From: Salaquimonas sp.
GTDB lineage: Bacteria > Pseudomonadota > Alphaproteobacteria > Rhizobiales > Rhizobiaceae
Length of the DNA: 32,854 bases
Assembly: GCA_028289365.1 (NCBI GenBank)
Contig: JANQQM010000112.1
Coordinates: 1-32,854 of the forward strand
Direction: 5' to 3'
Shown here: one piece after another, positions 15,718 through 25,776 of the stretch
Position numbering within the stretch: position 1 is the first letter of the stretch
Layout: each line of letters begins with the position of its first letter
Position numbers and translations under genes: made by a program
The notes under the pieces: model-generated
The model's database searches: none
The model's input: the letters and a program-made list of their open reading frames with translations, nothing else
What the model was told of the DNA's origin: nothing

Positions 15718-16476
15718 TCACACCAGCGATTTGATCAGGCCCAATATCGCCATTACCGCAAGCAGGATAATGGTCATCCGCCGGAAATCAGCCGGCTGGG
15801 TGTGCAGGAATCGCTTGCTGCCAAGCCAAATTCCGGCGAACAGGAACGGCAAAGCCAGTACTGCCGCGACAACTGTATCCGTACTGGCGATACCTGCCAC
15901 GACCATCATCGGCAGCGCGAAAATATCGATCGCGCAAAGATAGAACATCATCGTCGCGCGGAAGATCCGTGCCGGGATGGATTGTGCCGCGAGAAACAGC
16001 GCGATTGGCAGACCGCCAACCGCGGCGGCATTGGCAATTCCCGAAGCCATTCCCGCGCCCAGCATGCCTGGTGCGCCGACCCGTTTTTTCAAAGACCACC
16101 CGGCTAACAGCGCAATCGACATTGCAAGGATAAAGGATGACAACACCAACCGCACCGTATCAATATCGAGACGCGACAGGATGGTGACCGATAGTGGCAT
16201 GGTTATCAGCGCGCCGGCCAGCATGATCAACAGCATGCGGCGGTCGAGATCGGGCCAGGTCGATCGTGCCTGCCCAAGCGTGGCTACAATTTCCAGGATC
16301 ATCACGACCGGAACCATATAAAGCGGATCGGTGATCAGGGCGGAGCCGGAGACAACAAGCGCCGAGAAACCGAACCCCGAATAACCACGGATGAAGGCCG
16401 AGGCAAAGATGACAACAGCAAGGAAGACGACAGCCATCGGACCCAGCTGAAACGGGATGGCGAAATCAACCGGCAT
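15718..16476 (-). CDS. TauE/SafE family anion permease
   Basis: Inner-membrane protein of the TauE/SafE/TSUP family, whose studied members export sulfite, sulfonates or other anions. The 252-residue product has about eight hydrophobic segments in two related halves. The first half has VVIFASAFIRGYSGFGFSALVVSG near the N-terminus, where the GYSGFGF signature lies. The second half has GMASGIANAAAVGGLPIALFLAAQ with the second family motif. The C-terminus ends in ADFRRMTIILLAVMAILGLIKSLV, as is usual. The start ATG is at 16474-16476 with a GGAG-like site upstream. It stands alone. Given a sulfatase and a possible S-oxide reductase in the window, sulfite or sulfonate export is tempting, but the genes are about 4.5 kb or more apart and no direct link is visible. 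Confidence 0.88.
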   Translation of the reverse strand: MPVDFAIPFQLGPMAVVFLAVVIFASAFIRGYSGFGFSALVVSGSALITDPLYMVPVVMILEIVATLGQARSTWPDLDRRMLLIMLAGALITMPLSVTILSRLDIDTVRLVLSSFILAMSIALLAGWSLKKRVGAPGMLGAGMASGIANAAAVGGLPIALFLAAQSIPARIFRATMMFYLCAIDIFALPMMVVAGIASTDTVVAAVLALPFLFAGIWLGSKRFLHTQPADFRRMTIILLAVMAILGLIKSLV

Positions 16477-16714
16477 ATCCCATCTGCTCCATCTGTTTTT
16501 ATGGGGTTATCGATTCAGGCGTGATTCCTGACCACCGTAACGATTACACCCAACCGGGTAAAGCGCATCGCTATGTCCGGATCGTGCCAGTTTGATATCC
16601 TGCCCAACATTGAAATTTTGTAATTCTTGTATTCTTGTTCATCATGGCAAATCGCAGTATGACCATGTCATAGCCAGAACGAAAATAACAACTATTGCAA
16701 GGATGGCCGTAAAT

Positions 16715-17020
16715 ATGCCCGCACGAATTTACCGCCCGGCAAAGACCGCAATGCAATCCGGCAAGGCGAAGTCCGACCATTGGGTAATCGAATTTGAACT
16801 GAGTGAGCGCCGCACAATCGAACCACTTATGGGCTACACCAGCTGCGGGGATACCCGGCAGCAACTCTCTCTCAAGTTTCCGACAGCCGAGGCCGCGGAA
16901 GCCTATTGCGTGAAACATGGTATCGAGTTCCAGGTGCAAAGACCGCACAAGCAACGCAGGCGCAAGGCGACTTACGCGGAAAATTTTGCATTCAACCGGA
17001 AAATGCCCTGGACGCATTGA
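16715..17020 (+). CDS. NADH dehydrogenase (complex I) accessory subunit, NDUFS4-like
   Basis: Alphaproteobacteria and mitochondria share this small accessory subunit of respiratory complex I, at the peripheral arm. The ATG at 16715 follows AAGGA at 16699-16703 and gives 101 residues, the size of bacterial members. Recognisable segments are ARIYRPAKTAMQSGKAKSDHWVIEFE, then IEPLMGYTSCGDTRQQLSLKFPTAEAAEAYCVKHG and the C-terminal RRRKATYAENFAFNRKMPWTH. The GW/GY-TSS-x-D-T-like block and final NF block are hallmarks of the NDUFS4 family. A longer frame starting at 16592 lacks similarity and is not used. Its presence is the strongest single indicator that the host is an alphaproteobacterium. It stands alone, away from the main nuo operon. 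Confidence 0.93.
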   Translation: MPARIYRPAKTAMQSGKAKSDHWVIEFELSERRTIEPLMGYTSCGDTRQQLSLKFPTAEAAEAYCVKHGIEFQVQRPHKQRRRKATYAENFAFNRKMPWTH

Positions 17021-17113
17021 GGTTGGTAAGACAGCGTTTCTAAATCCTTCGGAGAAAGGAAGAATAGCTAATTCTAGTCATTTCCCACTTTTGACATAGT
17101 GTAACTCGCTACG

Positions 17114-17326
17114 GAATTCCGATTTGAGATCGAATTCTTCAGGTGAGGGAATTGATGAACCAATTCAATGCAAAAAATGCTTGAATTGTTTCCCGAATGC
17201 GGCAAGCTTGACCTTGCCTGACATGGATCCCGGCTGTTGGACCGGGATGGAGGGTTTAAATACCGGCATGGCTTGCAGCAAATGTCGGAATAAAAACTGG
17301 AAGATCTTTTCGAAGAAAAATTCCGA
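17114..17326. other. Structured noncoding leader with a chain of inverted repeats
   Basis: The 348-base stretch 17021-17368 has no convincing gene. It holds several perfect or near-perfect inverted repeats: GAATTC-C-GAT/ATC-GAATTC (17114-17137, one bulged C); GAATTG/CAATTC (17149-17166); CAATTCAA/TTGAATTG (17161-17188), which competes for the same CAATTC arm; ATCCCGG/CCGGGAT (17227-17248); and TCGGAAT/ATTCCGA (17285-17326). A TTGACA box at 17091-17096 lies just upstream, with no clear -10. The element leads into the DUF3300 gene, so a regulatory 5' leader or a small RNA is plausible. A weak TTG-initiated frame at 17124-17366 crosses it. Confidence 0.45.
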
Positions 17327-17366
17327 TATAGCCCGTTGCAGGACCAAGACTGAAAAGGGAGTTTAG
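17124..17366 (+). CDS. Doubtful small cysteine-rich ORF
   Basis: An 80-codon frame from a TTG with no good ribosome site. It contains two cysteine clusters, CKKCLNC and CSKC, about 30 residues apart, superficially like a zinc ribbon. Its stop is 2 bases before the DUF3300 ATG, which could mean translational coupling. Against it: no ATG/GTG start, no recognised family, and overlap with the inverted repeats of the leader. I consider a noncoding leader more likely. Confidence 0.2.
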   Translation: MRSNSSGEGIDEPIQCKKCLNCFPNAASLTLPDMDPGCWTGMEGLNTGMACSKCRNKNWKIFSKKNSDIARCRTKTEKGV

Positions 17367-17368
17367 TA

Positions 17369-18760
17369 ATGCGATTGAGTTTGGTGTGGCGCTTGTTTCT
17401 GGCGCTTTGTTTGGCAGTGCCGCTAACGCCCATCAGGGCGAAGGTCGTACACTCCCAGGAGACAGCAGCCGCCACGGACGCGTCTGCCACGGAAGAAACC
17501 TCTTCAAGCGCAGATCCCTCCGCACCCCAACCTCTTACCGATGACGAGCTTGAAGTTCTGGTCGCCCGTATCGCGCTTTATCCGGACGAGTTGATCGCGG
17601 TAATCTCCGGTGCTTCCCTTTATCCGCTTCAGATTGTCGAGGCAGCCCGGTTCCTGGACAAATATGAAAAAGACAATTCTCTCAAGCCGGACGAGGATTG
17701 GGACGGAAGCGTCATTTCACTGCTGAACTATCCGGAAATTCTCCGGATGATGAGCGACGATCTCGCCTGGACACAGGAGTTTGGGGAGGCCTTGGCCTAC
17801 CAGCAGAAAGATGTCCTGGTGGCAATCCAGCAGCTTCGCGATGAGGCGATTGCCAACGGCATCATCGGCACCGATGACAAGATGGAAGTCGTCGAGGAAG
17901 ACGACAATGTCGTCATCCGGTCCACCAGCACTGAAACTGTTTACGTGCCGCAATATGAACCGGAAATGTTGTATGTGGCAGACTATCCGCCAACACCGAT
18001 TGCATACTACCCCACGCCATACCCGCACTATTACTATCCCGGCGCAACATTCTTTGCCGGATTTGTTACCGGCGCGATTTGGGCAGGCATCGTGGATTGG
18101 GGCAATTGGGGCGTCTGGGGCGGCCGGTACAGTGGCAACAAGATCAATATCGACTGCAACAATTGCTTCAACAATCGTGAGTTCAACGGCAAGGTCAATC
18201 TGGGCGACGTAGACCTGCGCAATATTGACAGGTCTAAGGTCAAATTCGACAAGAACCAGTTGGCGAACCTGGACCGCAAGGACATCCGCAACAACATCAA
18301 GGATCGTCCAAACAACAACATTCGCGACAAGGCTCAATCAATCAAGAAGGAAAGACCTTCAAATCTGCCCGCAAACAAGGGCGGCTCGCGCGATGTGCGT
18401 AAAAGCATGCAGGAAGGCTTGAAAAAACGGCCCGCGACCGGTGCTCAAAACCGACCGAATGTCAGCAGGCCTTCGACAGCAGACAGGCCGAAGGCCCAGC
18501 GCCCGGCAAACAAGGGATCCGGCAAAAAGGCTACGGCGGCAAAAAAACGGCCTTCAAACAAGAAGGCCGGCGCCAAGGCTGACCGTCGTCCGAAGAAGCC
18601 AACCAGCCTGGGCAATGTCAGCAAGGGCAAACGGCAAAAGGTCGCTTCAAAACGCGGATCGAAGAGTATGGGTGGAGGTTCGCGCAAGGCCAGCAAGCAC
18701 AAATCCGTCAAGAGAAAAGGTGGTGGCAAGAGAAGGGGCGGCGGCGGACGTCGTCGCTGA
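17369..18760 (+). CDS. DUF3300 family exported protein with long basic tail
   Basis: DUF3300 proteins are exported proteins of unknown function, usually encoded with DUF2950 proteins, as here. The 463-residue product starts with a signal peptide (about 1-25, MRLSLVWRLFLALCLAVP) and GGGAG-like spacing from the ATG. The DUF3300 region (about 50-215) reads LTDDELEVLVARIALYPDELIAVISGAS, LDKYEKDNSLKPDEDWDGSV and TSTETVYVPQYEPEMLYVADYP. A Tyr/Pro-rich stretch and a hydrophobic Gly/Trp-rich segment (about 226-252, FFAGFVTGAIWAGIVDWGNW) follow. Then comes an Asn/Asp-rich part and a low-complexity Lys/Arg/Gly tail from about residue 310 to the end. The tail is strongly basic and probably disordered, suggesting binding to nucleic acid, LPS or peptidoglycan. 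It heads a three-gene exported-protein operon. Confidence 0.9.
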   Translation: MRLSLVWRLFLALCLAVPLTPIRAKVVHSQETAAATDASATEETSSSADPSAPQPLTDDELEVLVARIALYPDELIAVISGASLYPLQIVEAARFLDKYEKDNSLKPDEDWDGSVISLLNYPEILRMMSDDLAWTQEFGEALAYQQKDVLVAIQQLRDEAIANGIIGTDDKMEVVEEDDNVVIRSTSTETVYVPQYEPEMLYVADYPPTPIAYYPTPYPHYYYPGATFFAGFVTGAIWAGIVDWGNWGVWGGRYSGNKINIDCNNCFNNREFNGKVNLGDVDLRNIDRSKVKFDKNQLANLDRKDIRNNIKDRPNNNIRDKAQSIKKERPSNLPANKGGSRDVRKSMQEGLKKRPATGAQNRPNVSRPSTADRPKAQRPANKGSGKKATAAKKRPSNKKAGAKADRRPKKPTSLGNVSKGKRQKVASKRGSKSMGGGSRKASKHKSVKRKGGGKRRGGGGRRR

Positions 18761-18773
18761 TAAGGGTCAAAGG

Positions 18774-19733
18774 ATGAAAACCATGAAAAACAACATTCGT
18801 GCACTGCTTCTGACCCCGGCCTTTGTGGCATTCACGGCTCTTGCCGGGTTGCCCACCATTGCCGCCGCTCAGGAAGATCTTGAAATAGTTGAATTCCTGG
18901 CAGAGGAACGAGCGCCTTCTTACGAAAGTTCCGAAACCCTGATCAACGAGTTCAAGGAGGCCTTTGCGTCCAACGATCTGGGAAATCTGGCAGATTTGCT
19001 GGGTTTGGATACAGAGCGTCTGATGAGCGACGAGGCGACACTCGATGCGTTTGTGAAAATTCGTGATGGCCTGGCCGAGAAGCTGACGCTTTTTGAGGAA
19101 TCCAACATCATCATATTGGAGATCGGTCGCGAATTATGGCCGTTTCCGTTTCCAATCGTGCAGGATGACAATGGCACCTGGTCCTTTGATACCCTTGCCG
19201 GTTTGGAGGAGATCATAAATCGCCGCGTCGGCCGTAACGAGCTTGAAGCAATCGAAACGGCACGGGCCTATGTCGATGCACAGCGCGAATATGCCAGCGA
19301 AGATCGCGACGGTGACGGCGTGCTGGAATATGCCCAGAAGCTTATCAGTGCGGGAGGTCAGGCCGATGGTCTTTACTGGCCGGAATCACCCGAGCTGGGA
19401 ACCAGTCCCGCTGGTGATTTTGCCAAGGAAGAAGCCGTTGAGGGCGCGCGAAGAGGCGATGGTTATTTCGGCTATCGCTACCGCATTGTTACTGGTCAGG
19501 GCAACGAAATTGCCGGCGGATCCTATGACTATGTCATCAACGACAACATGATCGCCGGATTTGCCCTGATTGCCTGGCCGGTCAGATACGGCGAGACAGG
19601 CGCAAAGACATTCATGGTCAGCCATCACGGCACCGTCTATGAAGCCGATCTGGGACCGGAAACCGAAACAATTGTCAAATACATCACCACTTTCAATCCC
19701 GATGACAGTTGGGACGTGGTGACCGACTATTGA
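18774..19733 (+). CDS. DUF2950 family exported protein
   Basis: DUF2950 proteins are periplasmic proteins of unknown function that co-occur with DUF3300. The start at ATG 18774 has AAGGG at 18763-18767; Met at 18783 is a possible alternative. The frame seems to extend upstream, but that part is the shadow of the DUF3300 tail. The 319-residue protein has a signal peptide (about 1-30, ending TIAAAQ). Family blocks follow: FPIVQDDNGTWSFDTLAGLEEIINRRVGRNELEAIETARAYVDAQREYA, a DRDGDGVLEYAQKLIS segment that looks like a calcium-binding loop, then GLYWP, GYFGYRYRIVTGQG and AWPVRYGETGAKTFMVSHHGTVYEADLG near the end. It lies 13 bases after the DUF3300 stop. Together they form a conserved exported pair that may work as a complex. 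Confidence 0.92.
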   Translation: MKTMKNNIRALLLTPAFVAFTALAGLPTIAAAQEDLEIVEFLAEERAPSYESSETLINEFKEAFASNDLGNLADLLGLDTERLMSDEATLDAFVKIRDGLAEKLTLFEESNIIILEIGRELWPFPFPIVQDDNGTWSFDTLAGLEEIINRRVGRNELEAIETARAYVDAQREYASEDRDGDGVLEYAQKLISAGGQADGLYWPESPELGTSPAGDFAKEEAVEGARRGDGYFGYRYRIVTGQGNEIAGGSYDYVINDNMIAGFALIAWPVRYGETGAKTFMVSHHGTVYEADLGPETETIVKYITTFNPDDSWDVVTDY

Positions 19734-19807
19734 GGACAACCGAACGCGTGACGCAACTTCTGTTTGGGGCGACGAATAACAATAAAAATGTTCGAGGAGA
19801 TCGAAAG

Positions 19808-20440
19808 GTGAAATCCAAAACCAGTTTTCTAATTGCGGCAGGATTTGCTGCCGTATTGTCTTCCGTAATGGCAGCTGGTCCGGCATTTGCAAAATGTTCA
19901 ACCTTCAAGCCAACGCGGCCCGGTGAAGTCTATCTGATCCGCGGATTGGCCAATGTCTTCTCTCTTGGCATGGACACCATGGCCAAGGAATTTACAAAGC
20001 TTGGCATCCAGAACTGCGTTGCAAATCACCGGGTCTGGACCGGTCTCGCGCAGGACGTGATTGAGCGGAATTATTCAAATGCCGTCAACTATCCGGTGAT
20101 CATTGTCGGTCATTCGCTTGGCGCCGGTGTTGCCCCGAAAATGGCAACCCGATTAGGCAAGAACAATATCGAAGTTGCCTATGTGGTTATGTATGACCCT
20201 GTTGAACCGACCCAGGTCGGCAAGAATGTTGACGAGATCATCAACTATTACCTCAATAGCAAGAACAAGGACAAGATACTCAGGCCTGGAGCCGGGTTTG
20301 AGGGTGATCTGCAAAACATTGACCTGCGGGGCCAGGGCAATGTTGATCACTTCAACATTGAGGATAACCGGCAGCTGCAGCAGATTGTCTACGACCGGGC
20401 CATGGCCCTGTCCAACGCGATCGCCGAAAAGGAAGGGTAA
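19808..20440 (+). CDS. Exported alpha/beta hydrolase-like protein
   Basis: The 210-residue protein starts at GTG 19808, preceded by GAGGAG (19795-19800). A signal peptide follows (about 1-28, SFLIAAGFAAVLSSVMAAGPAFA). The remainder resembles a small alpha/beta hydrolase of the lipase or thioesterase type. YPVIIVGHSLGAGVAP carries the nucleophile elbow with Ser103, VMYDPVEP offers Asp130, and GNVDHFNIED offers His181, giving a plausible catalytic triad in the right order. It is short, with a minimal cap. The substrate is unknown; an ester of a cell-envelope lipid or a polyester is possible. It is the third gene of the DUF3300-DUF2950 group, 74 bases after the DUF2950 stop, and ends at a strong terminator. 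The spacing leaves open a separate promoter. Confidence 0.8.
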   Translation: MKSKTSFLIAAGFAAVLSSVMAAGPAFAKCSTFKPTRPGEVYLIRGLANVFSLGMDTMAKEFTKLGIQNCVANHRVWTGLAQDVIERNYSNAVNYPVIIVGHSLGAGVAPKMATRLGKNNIEVAYVVMYDPVEPTQVGKNVDEIINYYLNSKNKDKILRPGAGFEGDLQNIDLRGQGNVDHFNIEDNRQLQQIVYDRAMALSNAIAEKEG

Positions 20441-20475
20441 TTTTCTTTCCGAAAAACACGGTTGATCTAAAAAAG

Positions 20476-20513
20476 AAAAGCTCAGCGAAACCTTGGTTCC
20501 GCTGAGCTTTTTT
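20476..20513. terminator. Bidirectional intrinsic terminator
   Basis: AAAAGCTCAGCG and its complement CGCTGAGCTTTT form a 12-base stem with a 12-base loop, ending in a run of six T. On the other strand the A-rich left arm makes a T-run as well. The hairpin lies between the hydrolase stop (20440) and the convergent katG stop (20535), so it can end both transcripts. Confidence 0.92.
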
Positions 20514-20534
20514 GTACCTGTCTCTCAGTGTTGA

Positions 20535-22981
<2,447 letters not shown>

Positions 22982-23908
22982 ATGATAAATATCACGATCA
23001 AGCAGCTTCGCTATTTCGAAGCGCTGGCCCATCATGGTCATTTTGGCCGGGCGGCCGATGCCTGCGCCATCTCGCAGCCTGCTCTGTCGATGCAGATAAA
23101 GGAGCTGGAAGATACGCTCGGCAGCCCTCTGTTTGAACGCGCTTCGCGTCAGGTCAGGCTGACGAATTTCGGCGAGGGTTTTTCGTCCCGGGTTCATGAG
23201 ATCCTACGATCCGTGGATGAGCTAGGCGATTTCGCGAGAGCTTCCCAACATCGTTTGGTCGGAAGGCTCCGCATCGGCGTCATACCAACCATCGCGCCCT
23301 ATCTGTTGCCCGATATAATGAGCAAGCTTTCTCGCAGCCATGAAGGTCTCGATATCCACATACGCGAATCCACGACGACAACCCTGATCCAGGAATTGAC
23401 GGACGGGCGGCTCGATACCGCCATCCTGGCATTACCCGTCTATGAACCATCTCTAACCGAAGTATCCTTGTTTGACGAAGAGTTCGTGCTGATCAGGCCA
23501 GGCGAGGATGAAGACAAACCGGTGCCGGATCGGGAGATGCTGCGCCATATGCGGCTATTATTGCTGGAGGAGGGGCATTGCTTTCGTGATCAGGCTCTCT
23601 CGTTCTGCAATATGCAGGCCGCATTGCCCCGCGAGGTACTGGACGCCAGTTCGCTATCAACCTTGGTACAGATGGTCGCTGCCGGCATCGGCGTCACCCT
23701 GATACCGGAAATGTCAGTCGCCATTGAAACCCGGTCCGCTGAGGTGTCGGTCGCCCGTTTTGACAAACCACGGCCCACACGCACGATTGGCATGATCTGG
23801 CGTAAGACTAGCCCACTGGCAACACAACTCATGCAGATTGCCGAGGAGGTCAGGCTCACCGCAAACCGGGAAGATCGATCGCACAGTCACAAAACCACAG
23901 CTGCCTGA
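22982..23908 (+). CDS. oxyR: Hydrogen-peroxide-inducible regulator OxyR (LysR family)
   Basis: LysR-family peroxide sensor that activates katG and other defence genes. The 308-residue protein has the N-terminal DNA-binding helix-turn-helix (IKQLRYFEALAHHGHFGRAADACAISQPALSMQIKELE). In the sensor domain, LLLLEEGHCFRDQALSFC carries Cys200 and Cys209, equivalent to the redox pair Cys199/Cys208 of E. coli OxyR. The residues around the first cysteine (GHCxRDQA) match as well, so this is a true OxyR and not just a LysR homologue. The ATG at 22982 is preceded by AAGGTG. It is divergent from katG and its stop is only 2 bases from the convergent methyltransferase gene. Confidence 0.95.
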   Translation: MINITIKQLRYFEALAHHGHFGRAADACAISQPALSMQIKELEDTLGSPLFERASRQVRLTNFGEGFSSRVHEILRSVDELGDFARASQHRLVGRLRIGVIPTIAPYLLPDIMSKLSRSHEGLDIHIRESTTTTLIQELTDGRLDTAILALPVYEPSLTEVSLFDEEFVLIRPGEDEDKPVPDREMLRHMRLLLLEEGHCFRDQALSFCNMQAALPREVLDASSLSTLVQMVAAGIGVTLIPEMSVAIETRSAEVSVARFDKPRPTRTIGMIWRKTSPLATQLMQIAEEVRLTANREDRSHSHKTTAA

Positions 23909-23910
23909 AA

Positions 23911-24543
23911 CTATCGCGGCCGGCGGGTTACAATAAATACGGCAGCGCTTTCCTCAGGCTGCCAGACCGTCACGATCTTAAACCCTTGCTTGGCGATGAT
24001 TTCTTTAAGGCTGTCTGGTGTCAGCGGTAATATTTTTGGCAGGATGCCGATCCCGCCTAGGGTCGACAGACCAAACCGAACGACCGGGTTCATCTTTCCA
24101 ATACACACCGTCGATGAGAAAAACATGCCGCCTGGCTTCAAGGCCTGATGGACCTTCGACAATGTCTCATCAAGGTTGGAAACAAGATGCAGAATGGACA
24201 TCCCCAGAACCGCATCATAATCGCCGTCGGGATTGGGTATCGGCCAGTCTTCGAATGAAGAAACTTCAAACCGGACATTCTTGATGTTCTGCGCTTCCGC
24301 CTTTTCGCGCGCGATCGCGATCATCTCGGATGAGAAATCAATTGCGTCGATATGGAAGACGCGTGGAGCGTGGATCATCGCAGTTGTCCCGGTTCCACAA
24401 CCAAATTCCAATACCCGATCGTCTTTGGTTAGATATTTTGCCGTCTCGTCGAGTTTATGCTGATAGGCTTCCGGATTGTCGACCGGTTTGCGGGAATATC
24501 CCCGCGCCATGAAATTCCAGAATCGGGTCGGGTGTAACAGCAT
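23911..24543 (-). CDS. Class I SAM-dependent methyltransferase
   Basis: The 210-residue protein is a Rossmann-type methyltransferase. VLEFGCGTGTTAMIHAPRV (about 44-62) is motif I, the SAM-binding glycine loop, HIDAIDFSSEMIAIAREKA is motif II, and DYDAVLGMSILHLVSNLDETLSKVHQALKPGGMFFSST contains motifs IV-VI. The start at ATG 24541-24543 follows AAGGAAA in its direction; Met12 is an alternative. No methyl-acceptor domain can be recognised, so the substrate may be a small molecule or lipid. The neighbouring XRE-regulator gene is on the same strand, 35 bases upstream, and oxyR is convergent with a 2-base gap. No specific family name is justified. Confidence 0.88.
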   Translation of the reverse strand: MLLHPTRFWNFMARGYSRKPVDNPEAYQHKLDETAKYLTKDDRVLEFGCGTGTTAMIHAPRVFHIDAIDFSSEMIAIAREKAEAQNIKNVRFEVSSFEDWPIPNPDGDYDAVLGMSILHLVSNLDETLSKVHQALKPGGMFFSSTVCIGKMNPVVRFGLSTLGGIGILPKILPLTPDSLKEIIAKQGFKIVTVWQPEESAAVFIVTRRPR

Positions 24544-24578
24544 TCCAGGTTTCCTTCGGTGTCAAGATTTCGCTCGGA

Positions 24579-24797
24579 TCAGCTGGCATCCACGATGTTG
24601 AAGACCTCCTCCAGAGGCTTGTCGAAGACGCGGGATATCAGGATCGCCAGCTCAAGAGTCGGTGAATATTTGGCGTTTTCAATCGCAACGATTGTCTGCC
24701 GTGTAACCCCAACTCTTTCGGCCAGTTCCTTTTGAGTCATTTCATCAGCATCAAACCGCAAACGGCGGATATTGTTGGTTATTTTCATCTTGCCCAT
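24579..24797 (-). CDS. Small XRE-family HTH regulator
   Basis: A 72-residue DNA-binding protein consisting almost only of a Cro/CI-type helix-turn-helix: MTQKELAERVGVTRQTIVAIENAKYSPTLELAILISRVFDKPLEEVF (about 20-66). This resembles the YozG-like mini-regulators that usually sit next to a small membrane protein. The ATG at 24795-24797 follows GGGGA and is 2 bases from the stop of the membrane-protein gene upstream, so the two are translationally linked. Met4 is a possible alternative start. It most likely represses its own operon. Confidence 0.93.
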   Translation of the reverse strand: MGKMKITNNIRRLRFDADEMTQKELAERVGVTRQTIVAIENAKYSPTLELAILISRVFDKPLEEVFNIVDAS

Positions 24798-24799
24798 GG

Positions 24800-25249
24800 T
24801 CAGTATCCCCGCCGGTAACTGGCAAATTTGACCAGGTCCGCGGCCATCGAACCGAGCGCCATGGAAAAGTAGATGATGTTAAAACCGACAAGCGCCGACC
24901 GGCCAAAGGCCAGGGTGACAATTGACAGAATGAAACCGGCAGCAGCGAATATCACGACGGCGACGATGCCGCGCTGATCGAAGAGCTTGTCGCGCTCATC
25001 GACGAGGAAACTCGGCTTTTCGGTGTGGGTTACAATCGCATAGCCGATATTGAAAAGGATTGTCCCGAGGATTGTACCGATGATCGCAATAGGAATTACC
25101 CAGATTACCATCCGTGCCCAAACGTTCACCGCGTCGGGGCCATCAAATTGGCCGGCGGCGTTCATCGCCAGCAACTGCATAACGATGTATCCGTTCACGA
25201 GCAGATTGACGATGATGGACACAACATTGTTTCGGTCCTGATAGGTCAT
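24800..25249 (-). CDS. Small integral membrane protein, partner of the XRE regulator
   Basis: A 149-residue inner-membrane protein with four hydrophobic segments: VVSIIVNLLVNGYIVMQLLAM, WARMVIWVIPIAIIGTILGTILFNIGYAI, GIVAVVIFAAAGFILSIVTLAF and VGFNIIYFSMALGSMAADLV. Between the second and third lies FLVDERDKLFDQRGI, a D-E-R-D motif seen in the DUF2178-like partners of YozG-type regulators. The start at ATG 25247-25249 follows AAAGG; a longer frame from 25324 has no support. Its gene comes just before that of the XRE regulator (2-base gap). Such pairs are widespread and of unknown role. Confidence 0.85.
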   Translation of the reverse strand: MTYQDRNNVVSIIVNLLVNGYIVMQLLAMNAAGQFDGPDAVNVWARMVIWVIPIAIIGTILGTILFNIGYAIVTHTEKPSFLVDERDKLFDQRGIVAVVIFAAAGFILSIVTLAFGRSALVGFNIIYFSMALGSMAADLVKFASYRRGY

Positions 25250-25434
25250 AACGAGCCTTTCTCCAACGCGATGGATGGCACTAGAATGAGTAATATATTT
25301 TCGACAACAGGTAAGAAATATCATACATTATGTCAAATATTTTATACACAATTTGGTAAAGAACCTTATTTCCCGCGCAATTTCAGGGGCTTACCAAAAA
25401 CAGGGGGCTGATTGGCTCAAATATACGCGGTGAT

Positions 25435-25776
25435 TCAGAACTGGAACCGCAGCGACATTCCGGTACTTCTGTTAACAGGCCTGTCAAAAGGCTGTATCGC
25501 ATGGTCGCGGATCGGGTCGTTGAATTCCGCCGACATGCCGGGCCTACCCTGACCTCTCGTAGGTTCGGGATCCCAACCGAAATCGTCGCTGAGCGGCAAG
25601 CGCCATTCGGTATCTTCTATCGTTTGCTGCCGGAACGAATTGTCATAGCGCGAAGAGTCATTTGTCTGTGCGATCGCATTGACGACATTCAAAACGCACC
25701 AGACCGTGATGAGGACCAATGGAAACAGATAGGGCGAACCGTCGCTGTAGCCCTGCCGAATAGCCAGCGATCTCAC
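25435..25776 (-). CDS. Small exported protein overlapping the binding-protein gene, function unknown
   Basis: I do not recognise the family. The 113-residue product overlaps the preceding binding-protein stop by ATGA (25773-25776), indicating translational coupling. An N-terminal hydrophobic segment (about 15-37, SPYLFPLVLITVWCVLNVVNAIAQ) looks like a signal peptide or anchor. The rest is hydrophilic, rich in Asp, Arg and Pro. It ends TGMSLRFQF, whose terminal aromatic residue after alternating hydrophobic positions recalls the sorting signal of outer-membrane proteins. It is too short for a barrel, so it may be a periplasmic or lipid-facing accessory to the binding protein. The downstream region towards the XRE operon is AT-rich and noncoding. 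Confidence 0.65.
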   Translation of the reverse strand: MRSLAIRQGYSDGSPYLFPLVLITVWCVLNVVNAIAQTNDSSRYDNSFRQQTIEDTEWRLPLSDDFGWDPEPTRGQGRPGMSAEFNDPIRDHAIQPFDRPVNRSTGMSLRFQF

